Under the pieces are notes generated by a model. The model saw only the letters and a list, made by a program, of their open reading frames with translations. It was not told the DNA's origin and searched no databases. From NCBI GenBank assembly GCA_963931925.1, contig OZ007570.1:72357921-72421920 (forward strand): 64,000 nucleotides of DNA, given 5' to 3'. A program made the translations under genes and the position numbers. Shown here piece by piece: positions 1 to 11,727 of the stretch; within the stretch, counting starts at the first letter, position 1; each line of letters starts with the position of its first letter. The DNA is from Onchidella celtica. Its lineage: Eukaryota > Mollusca > Gastropoda > Systellommatophora > Onchidiidae.

Positions 1-3000
1 AGATCGGATAACGGGGCCGTAAGGGCCGAAAAATTAGGAACAAATTTCCGATAATAGCTTAAGAAGCCTAACAGGCTACGAACCTGCTTCTTAGTATGAG
101 GAGCCTGGAGTTTTAAAATCTTACTTATCTTACTGTCGTCCGGTGTTTGGACGCCTTTGGCGATAGTATGTCCCAGAAAGTTAATCTGCGTATAACCCAG
201 GAAGACTTTGCTAGGCTTAGCTGTAAGCCCGGCATCTCGAAGTTTACTAAGCACTTGACGAAGTGCTTCTAAGTGGCCTTTCCAATCCGTATGGAAAGCG
301 CAAATGTCGTCAAAGTAGCTTAGGACGCATGGTGTCTGCTGCAATAGGATGTTCATCATCCTCGCAAATGTCGCTGGTGCCGTTACGAGACCGAATGGCA
401 TGAATCTCCATTGCATGAGACCCATAGGGGTCTGAAACGCTGTGTACTGTTTACTGGCCTCTTCCATTGGGATTTGCCAGTAGCCTTTAGCCAAATCTAT
501 TTTCGAAAACACGGACGACTCGGCCAATCGCGCAAATAGATCTTCCTGATTCGGGATAGGTTCAGCATCGTAAATGGTTAGAGCGTTAAGCTTCCTGTAA
601 TCGATACAAAATCTAACGGAACCGTCTGTTTTCTTTACTAGTACAATCGGCGAGCAGTAAGGGCTCGTCGAGCGCTCAATGACTCCTAAGCTGAGCATCT
701 TTTCCACCTCGGACTGTATGGTGTCGTGCGCTTGCAGCGGGCGCGGGTAGGGTTTGACAAACACGGGTACGTCCGAGTGCAACCGGATGACGTGTTGAAC
801 TAAGGATGTTTTACCCGGCAAATCAGTGAATACTGGCGAAAACTCCCGAACAAGATTCATGATGTCCTGTGTCTTACTTTGATCCAGCTCTGGATTGATA
901 TTAACGGAAGTCGCGTCCTCTGTGGCTTGCAAGGATAGGAGCGATCTTGTCATAGATAATGGCTCCCGGTCGTTGTCATCGATAGTGACCATCGCTGCGT
1001 TTGCTTGGGCCACAACATGGCATGAATGATCGTGATGAGTTTGATCATCGGTAAGATACTTTTTCAACATATTAATATGGTACACCTTATCGTTACCACG
1101 TATGGTAATGAGATAATTAACTCTCGAGAGTCGCTTTTTAACTAGAAAAGGGCCTTTCCAAGTGAGGAGTAGTTTGTTATTCGTTTCTGGTAACAGCACC
1201 AATGCCCGATCTCCGACTGACAGGGTTCTTAACCGACTACCCCGATCGCGATATCCTATAAATGACCTGGTCCGTACGCATGCATATTGTCGAGCCAGGT
1301 CGCATGCATTAACTATTCTATGTCGGAGATCGACTATGTACTGATACGCGGATCGCGTATCAGGAACGTCGGTATCAGAACCGGCGTATAAATCGCGTAA
1401 AATGGCCATCGGGCCACGTGGTTTTCGACCGTATAACAGTTCAAACGGGGAAAAACCCGTTGTCGCATTTGGGAGTTCCCTATATGCGAACAAGATGGCC
1501 GGAAGTCGACGGTCCCAGTCACCAGGTCTATCGGCGGAAACGCGTGCCAGCATAGTTTTCATGGTGGCATTCCAGCGCTCGCAACAGCCATTGGACTGTG
1601 GATGGTATGGCGACGTAAGTTTCTGCCTAATGCCCGTGAGTTCCAATACTTTCCTGAAAAGGTCAGAGGTGAATTGCGGACCTCTATCAGATAATAATTC
1701 GGACGGGAATCCGACACGTGTGAATATGGTCACCAATGCCTCGGCGACGTGATCGGCCGATATTTCCTTTAAAGGGACAGCCTCAGGCCAACGGGTGGCA
1801 TAATCGATTACTGATAGAATAAACCGATGGCCTCTATCCGACTTCGGTAATGGCCCGACGATGTCGACGGCAACTCGCTGAAATGGAGTGGAAACCGGCG
1901 GCATCTCTTGTATAGGCGCCCGCGAAGTTTTTCCTTTGGGGGTTCTTTTCTGGCATGTATCGCAACGCGACACATAGCTATTTATGTCCCCGTAAACCCC
2001 GGGCCAAAAAAACTGAGACAGGACTCTCGATTTTGTTCTCGCTTTGCCTTGGTGGCCCGCCAATGGCGTGTCGTGCGCGAGGCGGGTGATGTCTCGGCGA
2101 AATGATCTCGGTATGACCAATTGCAAAATAGTTTCGCGCTTTCCCCGAAAAACGCGATATAGGAGGTCGTCTTTAAGGCAGAACCTGGATGTATCCGGGT
2201 TGTCCGGATCAATCTTAGCAAAGAGGGGCTTTAGTGATGGATCTGTGCGCTGTTCGTTACGAAAAATCTCGGGGGTTACATCCAAATCGACGACAGGCGA
2301 TCGTAATGTGTCGTCACTCTGGCGACGCGATTGTTGTCTTGTCGTGACACACGCAATGTCGTTATCATCCCAAATCCCGAGTTCGCAATCGGAGACGTCC
2401 TTTAAGTGGGGAATATTCCCAATGATTAGGTCGGCGACCGGATTTGGTAGCACGCAGGCCGTGACAACACCAGTTATAAACGGTGTGTCAACATATATTT
2501 CCGCCAAACGAAAATGTTCAACTGAACCACCAAAAGTAATGCAAGTCGCATCGCGATCCAGGAGTTGTGCAGGACGGACCAGGGATTCACGTACACCGAC
2601 GGTCGTACAGCCTGAATCTCGCAATACGGATGCTCGTATGGCGTTTACTCGTCCCTCATACAATGTCAGCGCGCCTCGCTCGTGGAGGGCGGACATAATT
2701 GGAATAACTTTATCTACGGTTTCGGCATTCCTAGTTCTGTAACCGCGGTTTTCGGTGAATGCTACAGAGCATGCATTTGCCGCATCTAATCTAACTCTGC
2801 ATTGTCGCGCAATGTGGCCTCCGGCGCCACATCTATAACAGTAGACTGGATTATCATCCCTTCGAGGTGTACCTCGATAAGAAGGAAATGTGGGCGCTTG
2901 ATAGTAGTTGTTACGCGGTCCTCCGGTAGGGAAAGGACGTGTATATCGGGGTTCCCAGTCCCGAGAAAATTTATGGGGATTCGGTTGCCTCCTGCTAACC

Positions 3001-3989
3001 GGCGGCTCGGACCGTGGACGAACCTGCGGCGACTGTCGAAAGGGCTGTCTTGATTGTCTCGACGGTACCGGTGTCTTAGTAGCAGCGCCGGCGTAACACG
3101 GTTCGTTTACTTTAGCTTTAGCTAACGATCGATTAGGGTGAGCTGCAGCATACCGTTCCGCTATCGATGTTATCTCGACGGTAGTTTTGGGGGCTTGTTC
3201 CTTAAAATGCGCCACCAGGTCCGTGTGGCAGGACATATATATTTGGTCTTTAATTATCAAATCATATAGTTTCTTATAGTTTCCCTCTTCCACACCGGCC
3301 AACTCAGTCCAACGGCTGAGTAGGTGGCGGAGGCGGTCCACGTAAGTAGAGAAATTCTCAGATGCCTCCGGCTTGCAATCGCGGAAACGCTTATGAAATC
3401 CATCTTCCGTATGTTGGAAACGCTTTAATAGCGCGGTCTTTAGAATGTCATAGTCCCTAGCGTCATCAATAGTGAGGCTATGGAAAACTTCCAACGCTCT
3501 CCCTGTCAAAAGATTGGCGAGGCATGACGTGTACTCACTACGCTGCCATCCCGCGCAAACGGCATGGAGTTCGAAGCGGTGTAGGTAGGAATCAATACGA
3601 TCAACCTTATCATTAAAGGTTGGCAATTTAGGCTTCGTTTTATTATTGGAAGTAACTTCCGGAGCCCCGGTAGGTTGGGCTTGCTTCGCTTCTAACTGTT
3701 TCAAAGCGAGCTCGTACTCTCTTTGAGCCTGTTTTTCCGCGCGTTCCGCGGCTCTATCTTCTCGTTCCGCGGCTTTTTCTTCTCGTAATATCTCCGCGGC
3801 TTTTTCTTCTCGTAATCTCTCCGCGGCCTTTTCTTCTCGTAATCTCTCCGCGGCCTTTTCTTCTCGTAATCTCTCCGCGGCCTTTTCTTCTCGTTCTTCT
3901 TTCAGTTTCTGGTCTACCCAAGAAGCACGCTGAGCTTCCGGTATGCCAAATGATTGGGCCAGTTCCAAATATTTCTGTAGTTCGGCCAT
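1..3989 (-). CDS. gag-pol polyprotein of LTR element A (Gmr1-like Ty3 type), running off the left window edge
   Basis: A reading frame starts at the ATG at 3989 and stays open to position 1. I checked every codon of that frame by eye and saw no stop. Parts in order: a charged coiled coil (about 3680-3930), capsid-like gag, a CCHC knuckle (CYRCGAGGHIARQC, about 2800-2840), a protease-like RDSGCTTVGV segment (about 2600), integrase with HHCC and DDE core (about 2130-1450), a GPY/F-like segment (about 1150), then reverse transcriptase and the start of the RT-RNase H connection (about 900-1). Integrase precedes RT, which is the order known from the Gmr1 clade and unlike ordinary Ty3/gypsy. Gag and pol share one frame. 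The RNase H end and 3' LTR lie outside the window. In the part visible it looks whole. The relationship to element C at 49632-54146 is obvious from similar gag and integrase wording. Confidence 0.88.
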   Translation of the reverse strand, partial: MAELQKYLELAQSFGIPEAQRASWVDQKLKEEREEKAAERLREEKAAERLREEKAAERLREEKAAEILREEKAAEREDRAAERAEKQAQREYELALKQLEAKQAQPTGAPEVTSNNKTKPKLPTFNDKVDRIDSYLHRFELHAVCAGWQRSEYTSCLANLLTGRALEVFHSLTIDDARDYDILKTALLKRFQHTEDGFHKRFRDCKPEASENFSTYVDRLRHLLSRWTELAGVEEGNYKKLYDLIIKDQIYMSCHTDLVAHFKEQAPKTTVEITSIAERYAAAHPNRSLAKAKVNEPCYAGAATKTPVPSRQSRQPFRQSPQVRPRSEPPVSRRQPNPHKFSRDWEPRYTRPFPTGGPRNNYYQAPTFPSYRGTPRRDDNPVYCYRCGAGGHIARQCRVRLDAANACSVAFTENRGYRTRNAETVDKVIPIMSALHERGALTLYEGRVNAIRASVLRDSGCTTVGVRESLVRPAQLLDRDATCITFGGSVEHFRLAEIYVDTPFITGVVTACVLPNPVADLIIGNIPHLKDVSDCELGIWDDNDIACVTTRQQSRRQSDDTLRSPVVDLDVTPEIFRNEQRTDPSLKPLFAKIDPDNPDTSRFCLKDDLLYRVFRGKRETILQLVIPRSFRRDITRLAHDTPLAGHQGKARTKSRVLSQFFWPGVYGDINSYVSRCDTCQKRTPKGKTSRAPIQEMPPVSTPFQRVAVDIVGPLPKSDRGHRFILSVIDYATRWPEAVPLKEISADHVAEALVTIFTRVGFPSELLSDRGPQFTSDLFRKVLELTGIRQKLTSPYHPQSNGCCERWNATMKTMLARVSADRPGDWDRRLPAILFAYRELPNATTGFSPFELLYGRKPRGPMAILRDLYAGSDTDVPDTRSAYQYIVDLRHRIVNACDLARQYACVRTRSFIGYRDRGSRLRTLSVGDRALVLLPETNNKLLLTWKGPFLVKKRLSRVNYLITIRGNDKVYHINMLKKYLTDDQTHHDHSCHVVAQANAAMVTIDDNDREPLSMTRSLLSLQATEDATSVNINPELDQSKTQDIMNLVREFSPVFTDLPGKTSLVQHVIRLHSDVPVFVKPYPRPLQAHDTIQSEVEKMLSLGVIERSTSPYCSPIVLVKKTDGSVRFCIDYRKLNALTIYDAEPIPNQEDLFARLAESSVFSKIDLAKGYWQIPMEEASKQYTAFQTPMGLMQWRFMPFGLVTAPATFARMMNILLQQTPCVLSYFDDICAFHTDWKGHLEALRQVLSKLRDAGLTAKPSKVFLGYTQINFLGHTIAKGVQTPDDSKISKILKLQAPHTKKQVRSLLGFLSYYRKFVPNFSALTAPLSD
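3770..3890 (-). repeat. 27-bp tandem repeat inside gag of element A
   Basis: About four near-perfect 27-bp units encode the nine-residue unit LREEKAAER on the minus strand. They form part of the N-terminal coiled coil of Gag and keep the frame. Repeat number is likely to vary between copies. Confidence 0.85.
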
Positions 3990-5177
3990 GATATCGGTCG
4001 ATAATACGATATAATAATGTCCTAATCGAGGACAGCTCCTGAAAAATCTCCAACTTTATTCTCCCTTGAAGCAATTTATCAATTGCACTCTGCGGGTGCT
4101 CGTTCCTGCAGTATGAACGAAATTAACGAAATCAACAACAAACTGTACGTCTTAGTCAACCAAGTAGTGGTTGAGCTATCTCAGTGATCACTTAACTCCA
4201 CTTATTTCTCCTAATCCTCAAGCAGTGAGTCTACTGCTTCCGTGATTGGCCGTTACTAACGATACCAATGTAATATTCCCAGTGTATTTTCCGTACACTC
4301 CTAGCAGCGTTCCCTCTGCTATAAATCGGAATAAATCAATATTCACGATATGAACTTCCTTGGCTATACCAGCCTAACAACTCTAATATCCAGATTATCT
4401 CTCAACGTGCCCTAGACACGTGATTTATCCCAGGCAATAATATAGCAAGTATGAATACAAAATATAATAATGCAACACTATAATGGAAAAGAATTACATG
4501 GAGAGTAAGACGAGACTAACAGAAAGAACAAACGACAACAGACCTGACTAACCTGAAACTATCTACAAAAAGGTAAGAAAAGCACAAGAGAGACGTCTTC
4601 CTAAAATACGAGGAAGATAGAACGCTAACAATCTATACGAATAACAGGTCCCTACAGAACTATTCAAGGCAAAGCGTATCTCCTATCCGTTTTAAACGCC
4701 ATCTAGATCTGCTAGTCTGGCAAAAAGAGGTATGCTGAGTCTCGATCCCTTCCAACCACCCACCTATCTAATCTAACACAAAAGAAAAAAATAATGCCTG
4801 TCAAAAGTAGGGGAGCTGGAACGACGAACCCCTCAAACGAAGACAAATACAGATGGTTCACTTAACTGGGCAAAATGGACTGGCTCTTTCCTTTGGTCCA
4901 CAGCGCTGGTCTTGTCTTTTCCTGATGCTAGCTGTCAGTCCCTCGTAGTGGTCCCAGGATCAATGACGAGAGGACATGCCAGACATGTGGGGGAGAAACA
5001 AACAAAAAAATCAGCAGTATACAAAACTATAAACTACAAAAATTACATAAATAACAGTGGAGTCTTAGAGTGGTAGACCTGCAGCTGTTGACGGGGTCCT
5101 CTTCCGATGATAGTAGTGTTCTCTAGATGTCAGAAGGTGACGGGTCCTCTTCAGATGTCAGTGGGGTCCCCTCCAGA
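3990..5177 (-). other. 5' leader and primer-binding region of element A
   Basis: This is non-coding sequence between the gag start and the LTR edge at 5178. It holds a conserved motif at about 4584-4617 (AGACGTCTTCCT followed by AGGAAG) also found in the leaders of families B, C and D. It also holds a segment near 4640-4660 shared with families B and C. Next to the LTR, reading on the minus strand, two bases precede TGGAGGGGACCCC. This is a plausible primer-binding site whose tRNA I could not identify. Its TCCA-type complement resembles tRNA-Cys 3' ends, but not exactly. Related GGTCCTCTTC/GGTCCCCTCC blocks recur three times between about 5090 and 5180. Confidence 0.6.
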
Positions 5178-6260
5178 TGTCACGAGCAGAGTTAGGGTCT
5201 TGGGGATGTTACGACTGCACGAGAGGCAGCTAACTCACACTCGGACACAACCACACAAGAAAAGTACTAAATAACTAGAGCGTATATATGTCAGGCCGGT
5301 CAGGCCATAGTTTACATAAATATTAATAACAAAACAAAAGACAATAGAGGTATATATTCAAACCAAAAACTCTAATTAATAACTTAACCAATGATATTCA
5401 TGTAACTATGGAGGTACTGCAATCAATAGTAAATAGGTATATTATACGAAACTGGATATCAATTTAAAGTGACAGTTGAGTCGCCACTGGCCAGTCGCCA
5501 GGCAAACTCTCCATAAATCATATGGGCTTAAATGTTAGGAGAGCCCAGTACGTTCAAAGCCTACAGAAGCACTCTTCGGCTTGTAGGTAATTTAAGCAGT
5601 TGCCAAAAGACTATATTTTATGCACAATCACTATTCAATTCATCAACAATGTGCTATATTATTCCAATCATACTATGTCAATAGATCTATCATACAGGAC
5701 ACTCGTGGTCGAGTGCCAGCTGGGGTTTCCTTAGTCTTCCTATGAGGCTGTAGTTCTCTCTCTATCTCCGATCTCTATTATACTTGAATAAATAAAATAT
5801 ATTACCATTGCTCACGCCTACTGGGAGGCGCGAACATCAAAATAGCGCAGCGTGGGCTTTCAAAGGTCAGCCCACTCAGACCTTTCTTTCTAGAGCTCAG
5901 TCAGTCCGTTAGCAAGGACTTCTTAGTCTTCAGACCACACAGTTCAGGTACTGGCCAACCGGAGATACTTCACGAAACGATGCTTCTCTCGTCTGTATTC
6001 ACTAAATCTGAACGTTACACGATGTTATATACTATCTAACTACCCAGCGTGCTAGTCCGCTGGCCCAATTAGTTCAGCTATCTCATAGGTCGAAACCTCC
6101 CACCATTTTAACTGTAGTAATACGTCTGCACTATTCTACCAGCCAGTTAACGTGCAAAAACTTGTCTAGTCATACTTAACAATGTCAACTGTCCCCACCT
6201 TGTTTCACCCCTACTCCATTACTTATTAATCACGAACATTAAAACCCACAAGCGTGAATC
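5178..6260 (-). mobile_element. 5' LTR of element A
   Basis: The LTR starts with TGTCACGAGC at 5178, directly beside the primer-binding region. Its first ~530 bp match a second LTR copy that starts at 18703 and resumes after 26988. Beyond ~5710 the two copies diverge, so the right edge (around 6260, near CAAGCGTGA) is an estimate. The partner LTR lies left of the window, so no target duplication can be checked. The unoccupied CGTTC site at 5551-5555 corresponds to the spot where element B has landed in the 18703 copy. Confidence 0.65.
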
Positions 6261-6299
6261 TAGCAGTTTAACTTTACATTTATTTACTCACCAACTATA

Positions 6300-7436
6300 A
6301 TTTGGCGAGGACCGTTCAAGGCCACCAGCCAATTTCTCATGGCCCTGGTAAACAACAACAACTCACTCTCTGCGTGAGTTTTAACAATATCCGAATCATG
6401 ACAGATGCTGTGTTAGTCTTCGAAGACTATCCTGTAGAAAATGCACCCACCAAGAACTTCATTTTTTCAAGTATCTGTAGAAAGGATATTTTGATTCCGG
6501 CATTGAAAAATAATTATATCTCACAAAAGTCATGATGCCTTAAAACGTCAGCTGTCGGATCTCCTCAAGGATGGTTTGTTTGGGGAAGAAATTGATGCTG
6601 TCACTCAGAAAATTCTCGACACCTGTCCCCTCACTAACCTAATTGGTGATCGCTTATTTGGTTATTTAGATTATGATATGCTAAGAAGGAGGCATGCAGC
6701 CACTCACCATCGATCAACAGTTACGATGTGGAAACACAACAAAACATCAGAGTGGCTGGAAAATCAAAAATCAAAAGAACGTTCAAAGATAATGGGAGCA
6801 GCTCTAAAGAACAGATCAGTGTTCAGAGAAATACATAAACATTCAAATTTAAGAGTTAAAGAACAAATTAAAACCAAGCTAACAGAAAATAACTGGGGAA
6901 AAAAAGTTAATAAAAACTATACGAAATCATATCTTCCTTATTTATTTAACGATTTTGTTCAAGTCGTTTTGATTTTCGTGTTTTGGCGAATACTTTGTGA
7001 TGCAATTGCAATACTCAAAAATGACCTTTTGAGCCATTGAAAAATCAACTTGTGATACCCACTATCTAGATGCAGAGCTAGCTCTAGATCTTGGGGAACC
7101 AGGTGGAAACAATGATGACTTACTCAAAAGTTTGGGAATGATGAAACAGATGTTCTTTGTGACGCTGATCTCATGACCATTAGGTTGGGAAGAAAGATGA
7201 GGGCAAAATCGTCAAGAAAGGACAGTCGGGTCATTATGAATGACATGCGCACTTTATCAAACTTAGTCATTGAGTGTAGAAAAGTGGCTCATAATGACAC
7301 CATAAAGGCACAGGATGTTGTTAACCGAGAAAACTTTGATCACCTTACACAAGTAATTCAGAATTTGACACATGAAAATGGACAGCTCAAAGGTGGATTA
7401 AAGCTTACAATTGGACATTTGCTTTTAAAAAACTGA
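6300..7436 (+). pseudogene. fragments of an uncharacterised repeated invertebrate protein
   Basis: Three plus-strand frames lie in a row (6302-6535, 6576-7040, 7173-7436) with no shared open frame. The middle one holds the recognisable part: a segment with MWKHNKTSEWLENQKSKER followed by basic helical sequence. From memory this resembles the C-terminal end of a large, multi-copy invertebrate protein family with a pattern such as NNKTSEWL. I cannot name that family or give it a function. The third frame is mostly polar and helical. No start or stop of a full gene can be set, and no zinc-finger or DDE motif is seen. It is most likely a decayed transposon-derived gene next to the LTR of element A. 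Codon-level support is moderate and family identity is weak. Confidence 0.35.
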
Positions 7437-8970
7437 TTAAGATTCATAAAGGGGAATTCAGGTGAACAGTGAGATTTGTGAGATATTTGCATACACAACT
7501 GATTGTGATTACCTCGACTGTAGGCAGCTCTGCTCTGAATTAAAAGGATCTGAATGACAAGGTGTGAGTCGAAATGACAGCTGATATGTGGAGAGATGCT
7601 CACAGGAGACACGTAGCTTAATTAAAAGTGAAAACATCTTGTAATGGCTTCCCATGAAAACTCTTCTTTGACTTTGCATGGAATAAACTTCAGAACAAAC
7701 ACAAAATTTAAGTCAGTCCAGATTCATCTGAGGACAACCTCAGGCCCTGGGTCATCTCATGTTGTCAGTAATGTCTTAGGCACTTGAGATCCAGAACAGA
7801 TAGATCTAACATTAATATTCTGAGATCGATAACAAATCACGTAACTAGCCTGCAATACATTATTAATGGCATATTCTGCCACTGATTTCCTTAAGGTAAT
7901 GAATTATAGTAACTCATGGTTGCTTTAATGACACATATTAGTAATTTTAAAGAAATCAGTGGAGAAAATATATCAGTGGTCTACTTAAGTAAGCAAAATT
8001 CTGTATCAAGGGTCGCCCTAAGATGGTCAACCTGATGATTGGTTGCCTAAAAACATTATAAGGCATACATGGGCGTTCTTCACACAAAAAAAATGAAAAT
8101 AATCTGTCTGTGCCCTTTTGGTCAATATTAATAAAAAGCAATTGGGGTATTTGGCTTGTGTCTTACATGTTTCCAGAGAACTATTCTTTTGCGATCTTAA
8201 AATACAGTTTTGGTGCAAAAATACGAAGTCTGTACATTTTGTGGCCTTTTGAGCATGACGAGGGTGTGAAAAATGGCCTGACCCTGGGTGAAATTTTACT
8301 TCGATTTTTTGTAAGTGCACCTTTGAAAAACTGTTTTAGACAGACTTGGACATTGTTTAGTATTCCGATACATTTTTTTCTATTTATGTTAAAAGACAAA
8401 TTTATCTCACTGAATTTATTCATATAGCAAAAAATTTGTGTCCCTCGAAATAAGTTCCTCCCTATTTCGAGGTCCAAAAATTTACCTCAGTCAATCCAAA
8501 TCAGCTTTTCAAAAACCAACTCTTCTGTGTTTGGAGAGCCCTTTGCCCAAGAGAACAGTGGCTGAAAGACCTAAGCAGTGTTTGTCCTGAAAGCTGTCTT
8601 CATGTTGTTTTGAAGTTGACAAACGGTAAGCAAAAACCTTAAATTCCTCTCTGTTACTCAAACATTATGTACATATAAAAATCATATTTGAAAATTTCCC
8701 CAATGTAGTATTAAGGAAGACATGCATTGTTTTGTGGTATGCTATCAAGCTTTGGAAAGATCAACGTGGTTTGAAGTAGAGCTGAAAAAGCGTGACTAAT
8801 TTTCATCTCTGTTAAATTTCATATTGTTACAGAGAGGACATGGTTGTAATAGGTAGAATGCGCATGACACCCCAGAGTGCTTTTGTTTCGTTTTTCCGCC
8901 ATCTTGTTTGTCCGGTGGATCAGCTGATTAGTGTAACTTAAAAGAGATATGTCGAAGCGGTTTTGTTAAT
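7437..8970. other. AT-rich stretch without a recognisable gene
   Basis: Short open frames occur on both strands around 8027-8477 but none resembles a known domain. No terminal repeat, RNA gene or tandem array was seen. It is probably decayed transposon or intergenic sequence. Confidence 0.5.
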
Positions 8971-9148
8971 TAAAATACCTGCTAGCTGCATTGTCGTTGA
9001 TTGCTATGCGCGACAGGGGTGGAAAGGAGGGATAAAAGTTAGTCAGATTCCCCACCATTCGTGTAAACAAAGGAAAAGAAGTGAAAGAATTGACCACACG
9101 TCCTTCGACTGTGGTGTGGTTGACAAGCTACCAGCAAAAGTCGCATAG
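8971..9148 (+). pseudogene. possible THAP-like zinc-finger start
   Basis: The frame beginning near 8971 reads PASCIVVDCYARQGWKGG followed by IKVSQIP. This echoes the start of THAP domains (two cysteines four to five residues apart, then a small-residue loop and an [FI]P motif). The frame stops at 9148 without the expected third cysteine and histidine, and a solo LTR begins 180 bp later. THAP domains are common in P-element transposases, and a clear one occurs at 62330 in this window. The match is short, so this may be chance. Confidence 0.25.
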
Positions 9149-9326
9149 ATCTAGATTCACACATTAAAAACTCTGAAATCAACCCATTTTGTTTGTGCCT
9201 AGTACTTCATCTCAGGTAGTTGTCAGTTGTAATCATTATGAATAACGTGATGAAAGTAAGCCCGTCATTTCCGTCACAGAAGAGTTAGATCTAGATCAGA
9301 TATGTGCAATGTACATTGCTCCACGC

Positions 9327-10563
9327 TGTCAAGAATAGATTTAATTCATAAATGTTTCCACTGACTAAATTTTTGTGAGAGAGCAGTGAGTAATTTTTAC
9401 AAACGTAATTATTGTGCGAGCCAGCATAACTTGGTCTCGTAAACAATTTGTTTTGAACAGTTTTTTTTATAATAGATAGACAGAAGGTGTGGGGAAGGAT
9501 AGACGGACAGCGTAGGTGTGCATGACAGAGCACTTTTTATATCTCGTGTTTTGAACTAGGTTTAGTAAAGAGGGAAGGGGTGAGTAGGAATTAAATGTTA
9601 TTGAGATGTCTGTTGACGTACAGAAAATACCGTGATCCAGAGTAAAAGCTCGGGGTTTTGAACATGTTAAGAATTTATTGCTATAAAATTACATTTTATT
9701 GTCTTGGGTAATTCGACCTTTGATGTCGACCCAAGGTCGTTGCGTAGGGCTGTTACTTAAAATAACTCAGTTCGGCAGCTGAGCTAGAAGTGGTTGCACC
9801 AATCACAATCCAGGAATTAGACGGTAAGCTGCAGATGCAGACCAGTATTTAAGGCCATACAGAACTTAGTTCTGGGCCACATGTAGACAATCCATTTACG
9901 AGGTGGTCGGCGATAGTCCTCAGCCAGATGAGAGACATAGAGACGCAGTTGAGCAGTCCATTGTGAGGAGCCTGATTTAAAGCTCCAGAGCCTAAGCTAC
10001 TTGGTTTGATATAAACCCACAGCGTTTACATCCAGCGCTCTCACTCCCAGTGAGGGCCGCATGGTGAGAGTCCATACTAATTTGTAATGATGAAAGTGAA
10101 CCGTTCTACTTACTTTTGAAGACAGTTTCAGAGCTACCGCCAGACAACGCATGGTTGTACAAGCATTCTCCACGGCGTGTCTAGAGGAAATGTCCATATC
10201 ATAACATGTCTCATTGAATTAATAGAATTTAAACTGTTAGATCCGTCGCCACGTGCGCGGATTCTATTTGGCATATAACTCATATGACCTGCAAGTAGTT
10301 AGATTGAATACGTTAGTCTTTATAGAAAGCTGTAGTTTCATTAGTTAGATTCAGTTGCCTTTGAATTGATATTTATATTTATAATTATATTTGTTACATT
10401 AATTCCTGTAATTAAACTGCCCTACAGTTCTGCTAAAAATCAAAGCAATTGATTTATTTAGTTTTTAGAGTGCAAGTATTTTTTTTTGTGTGTTCGTCGA
10501 TTGTGGGAGCGGACCTCGAAAGAGTGTCAGTCGAAATATCCCCATCTAACCCACATCGCGACA
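9327..10563 (+). mobile_element. solo LTR of family D
   Basis: The 1237-bp sequence begins TGTCAAGAAT and ends TCGCGACA. It closely matches the LTR at 13833-15069, which has the same length. It is flanked by the 5-bp direct repeat CACGC (9322-9326 and 10564-10568), the expected target duplication. No internal sequence remains, so it is a solo LTR left by recombination between two LTRs. It is close in sequence to the other copies, hence fairly recent. Confidence 0.93.
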
Positions 10564-10568
10564 CACGC

Positions 10569-11727
10569 TGTAGGCTAGTTAGAGCTGTAGGATTTAGAGG
10601 TGTAGCGAGTGCGGTTATGTTCATTTTTACCGCACAATAAAGTGACCGAAATGTGAACTATGCCATAGCTCTCCGAAGCAGAAGTTCTTACAAAGATGTT
10701 CATACTGATGTCTTTTTGCCTGAAGGCATAGCCTAGCTGTCAGTCATGCATCTAACAGTGAAACAGAGTGATGGGGAGCTGTATGAGGAAAGACATATTT
10801 TATTTCTGCGTTCATCAGAATTGCTGCCTCCCTTCACATACATTTATGCACAAGTGAGAGCCAGCAAGAAAGTGAAAGTGTGAGACTTCGTTGATATTTC
10901 ACTGGGAAAAGTGGGAACACTAGAACAGTGCCAGCGCGAGTGCAGCATTGGCATGGGACCAAATGGTGCATGCAAGAATGTTGTTATGGTCTGCCTACGC
11001 CTGGGTGACCATAACAACAAGTTATCCATCATAACGTACGAAACATGTACACAGAGGCTACAAACTTTTCAACAACGGAAGCCACAGATGGTTCACCAAT
11101 AAAAGCAAAACAAAAAAACAAAACAAAAAAACAACTCGATGTTAAGGTCAACATGCATATCGATGATCCAAGGCCACAGGAATACCAGAATGTCATGTCA
11201 TATGCATCACTCTTTAGAAATGTCATCATGGCCGACAAAAGCGCCAGCAGCATGCCGATTTTTCAACTGTATGCTCCTGCCAACACCAGGGCAGTGGCCA
11301 TGGATCGCACATATTCAACAATTGCTGTAGAAGAACAGTTTCTGAGGCAGTTGGGACTCATAACCGTGAGTGAATCCCAATGTAAGCTAAGTGCTGGGCT
11401 CACACTAAATATGTCATTATATGTCACCTTGGGTCTGATTGCAAATTTAATACAATATTGAAGCTGAACTATTCAGCTCACCCAGATCCACTAATACAAT
11501 GCAATGGAAGCAGCTCCATTTTTTATTTTAATTTTTTTTTTGTAAGGCACCTCTTTCCCTGGTTTCCCCTAGCAACCGCTCAGTTGTCAACAAATTACCC
11601 CTAGTTACCACCATACAAATAAAAACATTATCATTTTTTTTTTCATGATGAAAAATGCGAAGCAACTCTCCCTGCACCAAAAGGAAGTAGTAACATACAA
11701 AAAAAAACATATAAACACAAGAATGGT
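10569..11727 (+). other. unassigned sequence with one 138-residue frame
   Basis: Downstream of the solo LTR there is no recognisable domain. One plus-strand frame (11045-11461, 138 codons) contains a lysine/asparagine-rich low-complexity start and then LDVKVNMHIDDPRPQEY and further ordinary-looking sequence. I do not recognise it. A second frame (10911-11102) overlaps its start. It lies just upstream of a Mutator-like transposase fragment on the same strand and could be a decayed part of the same element, but nothing proves this. A T-rich stretch near 11518-11545 and another at 11630-11645 follow. Confidence 0.3.
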
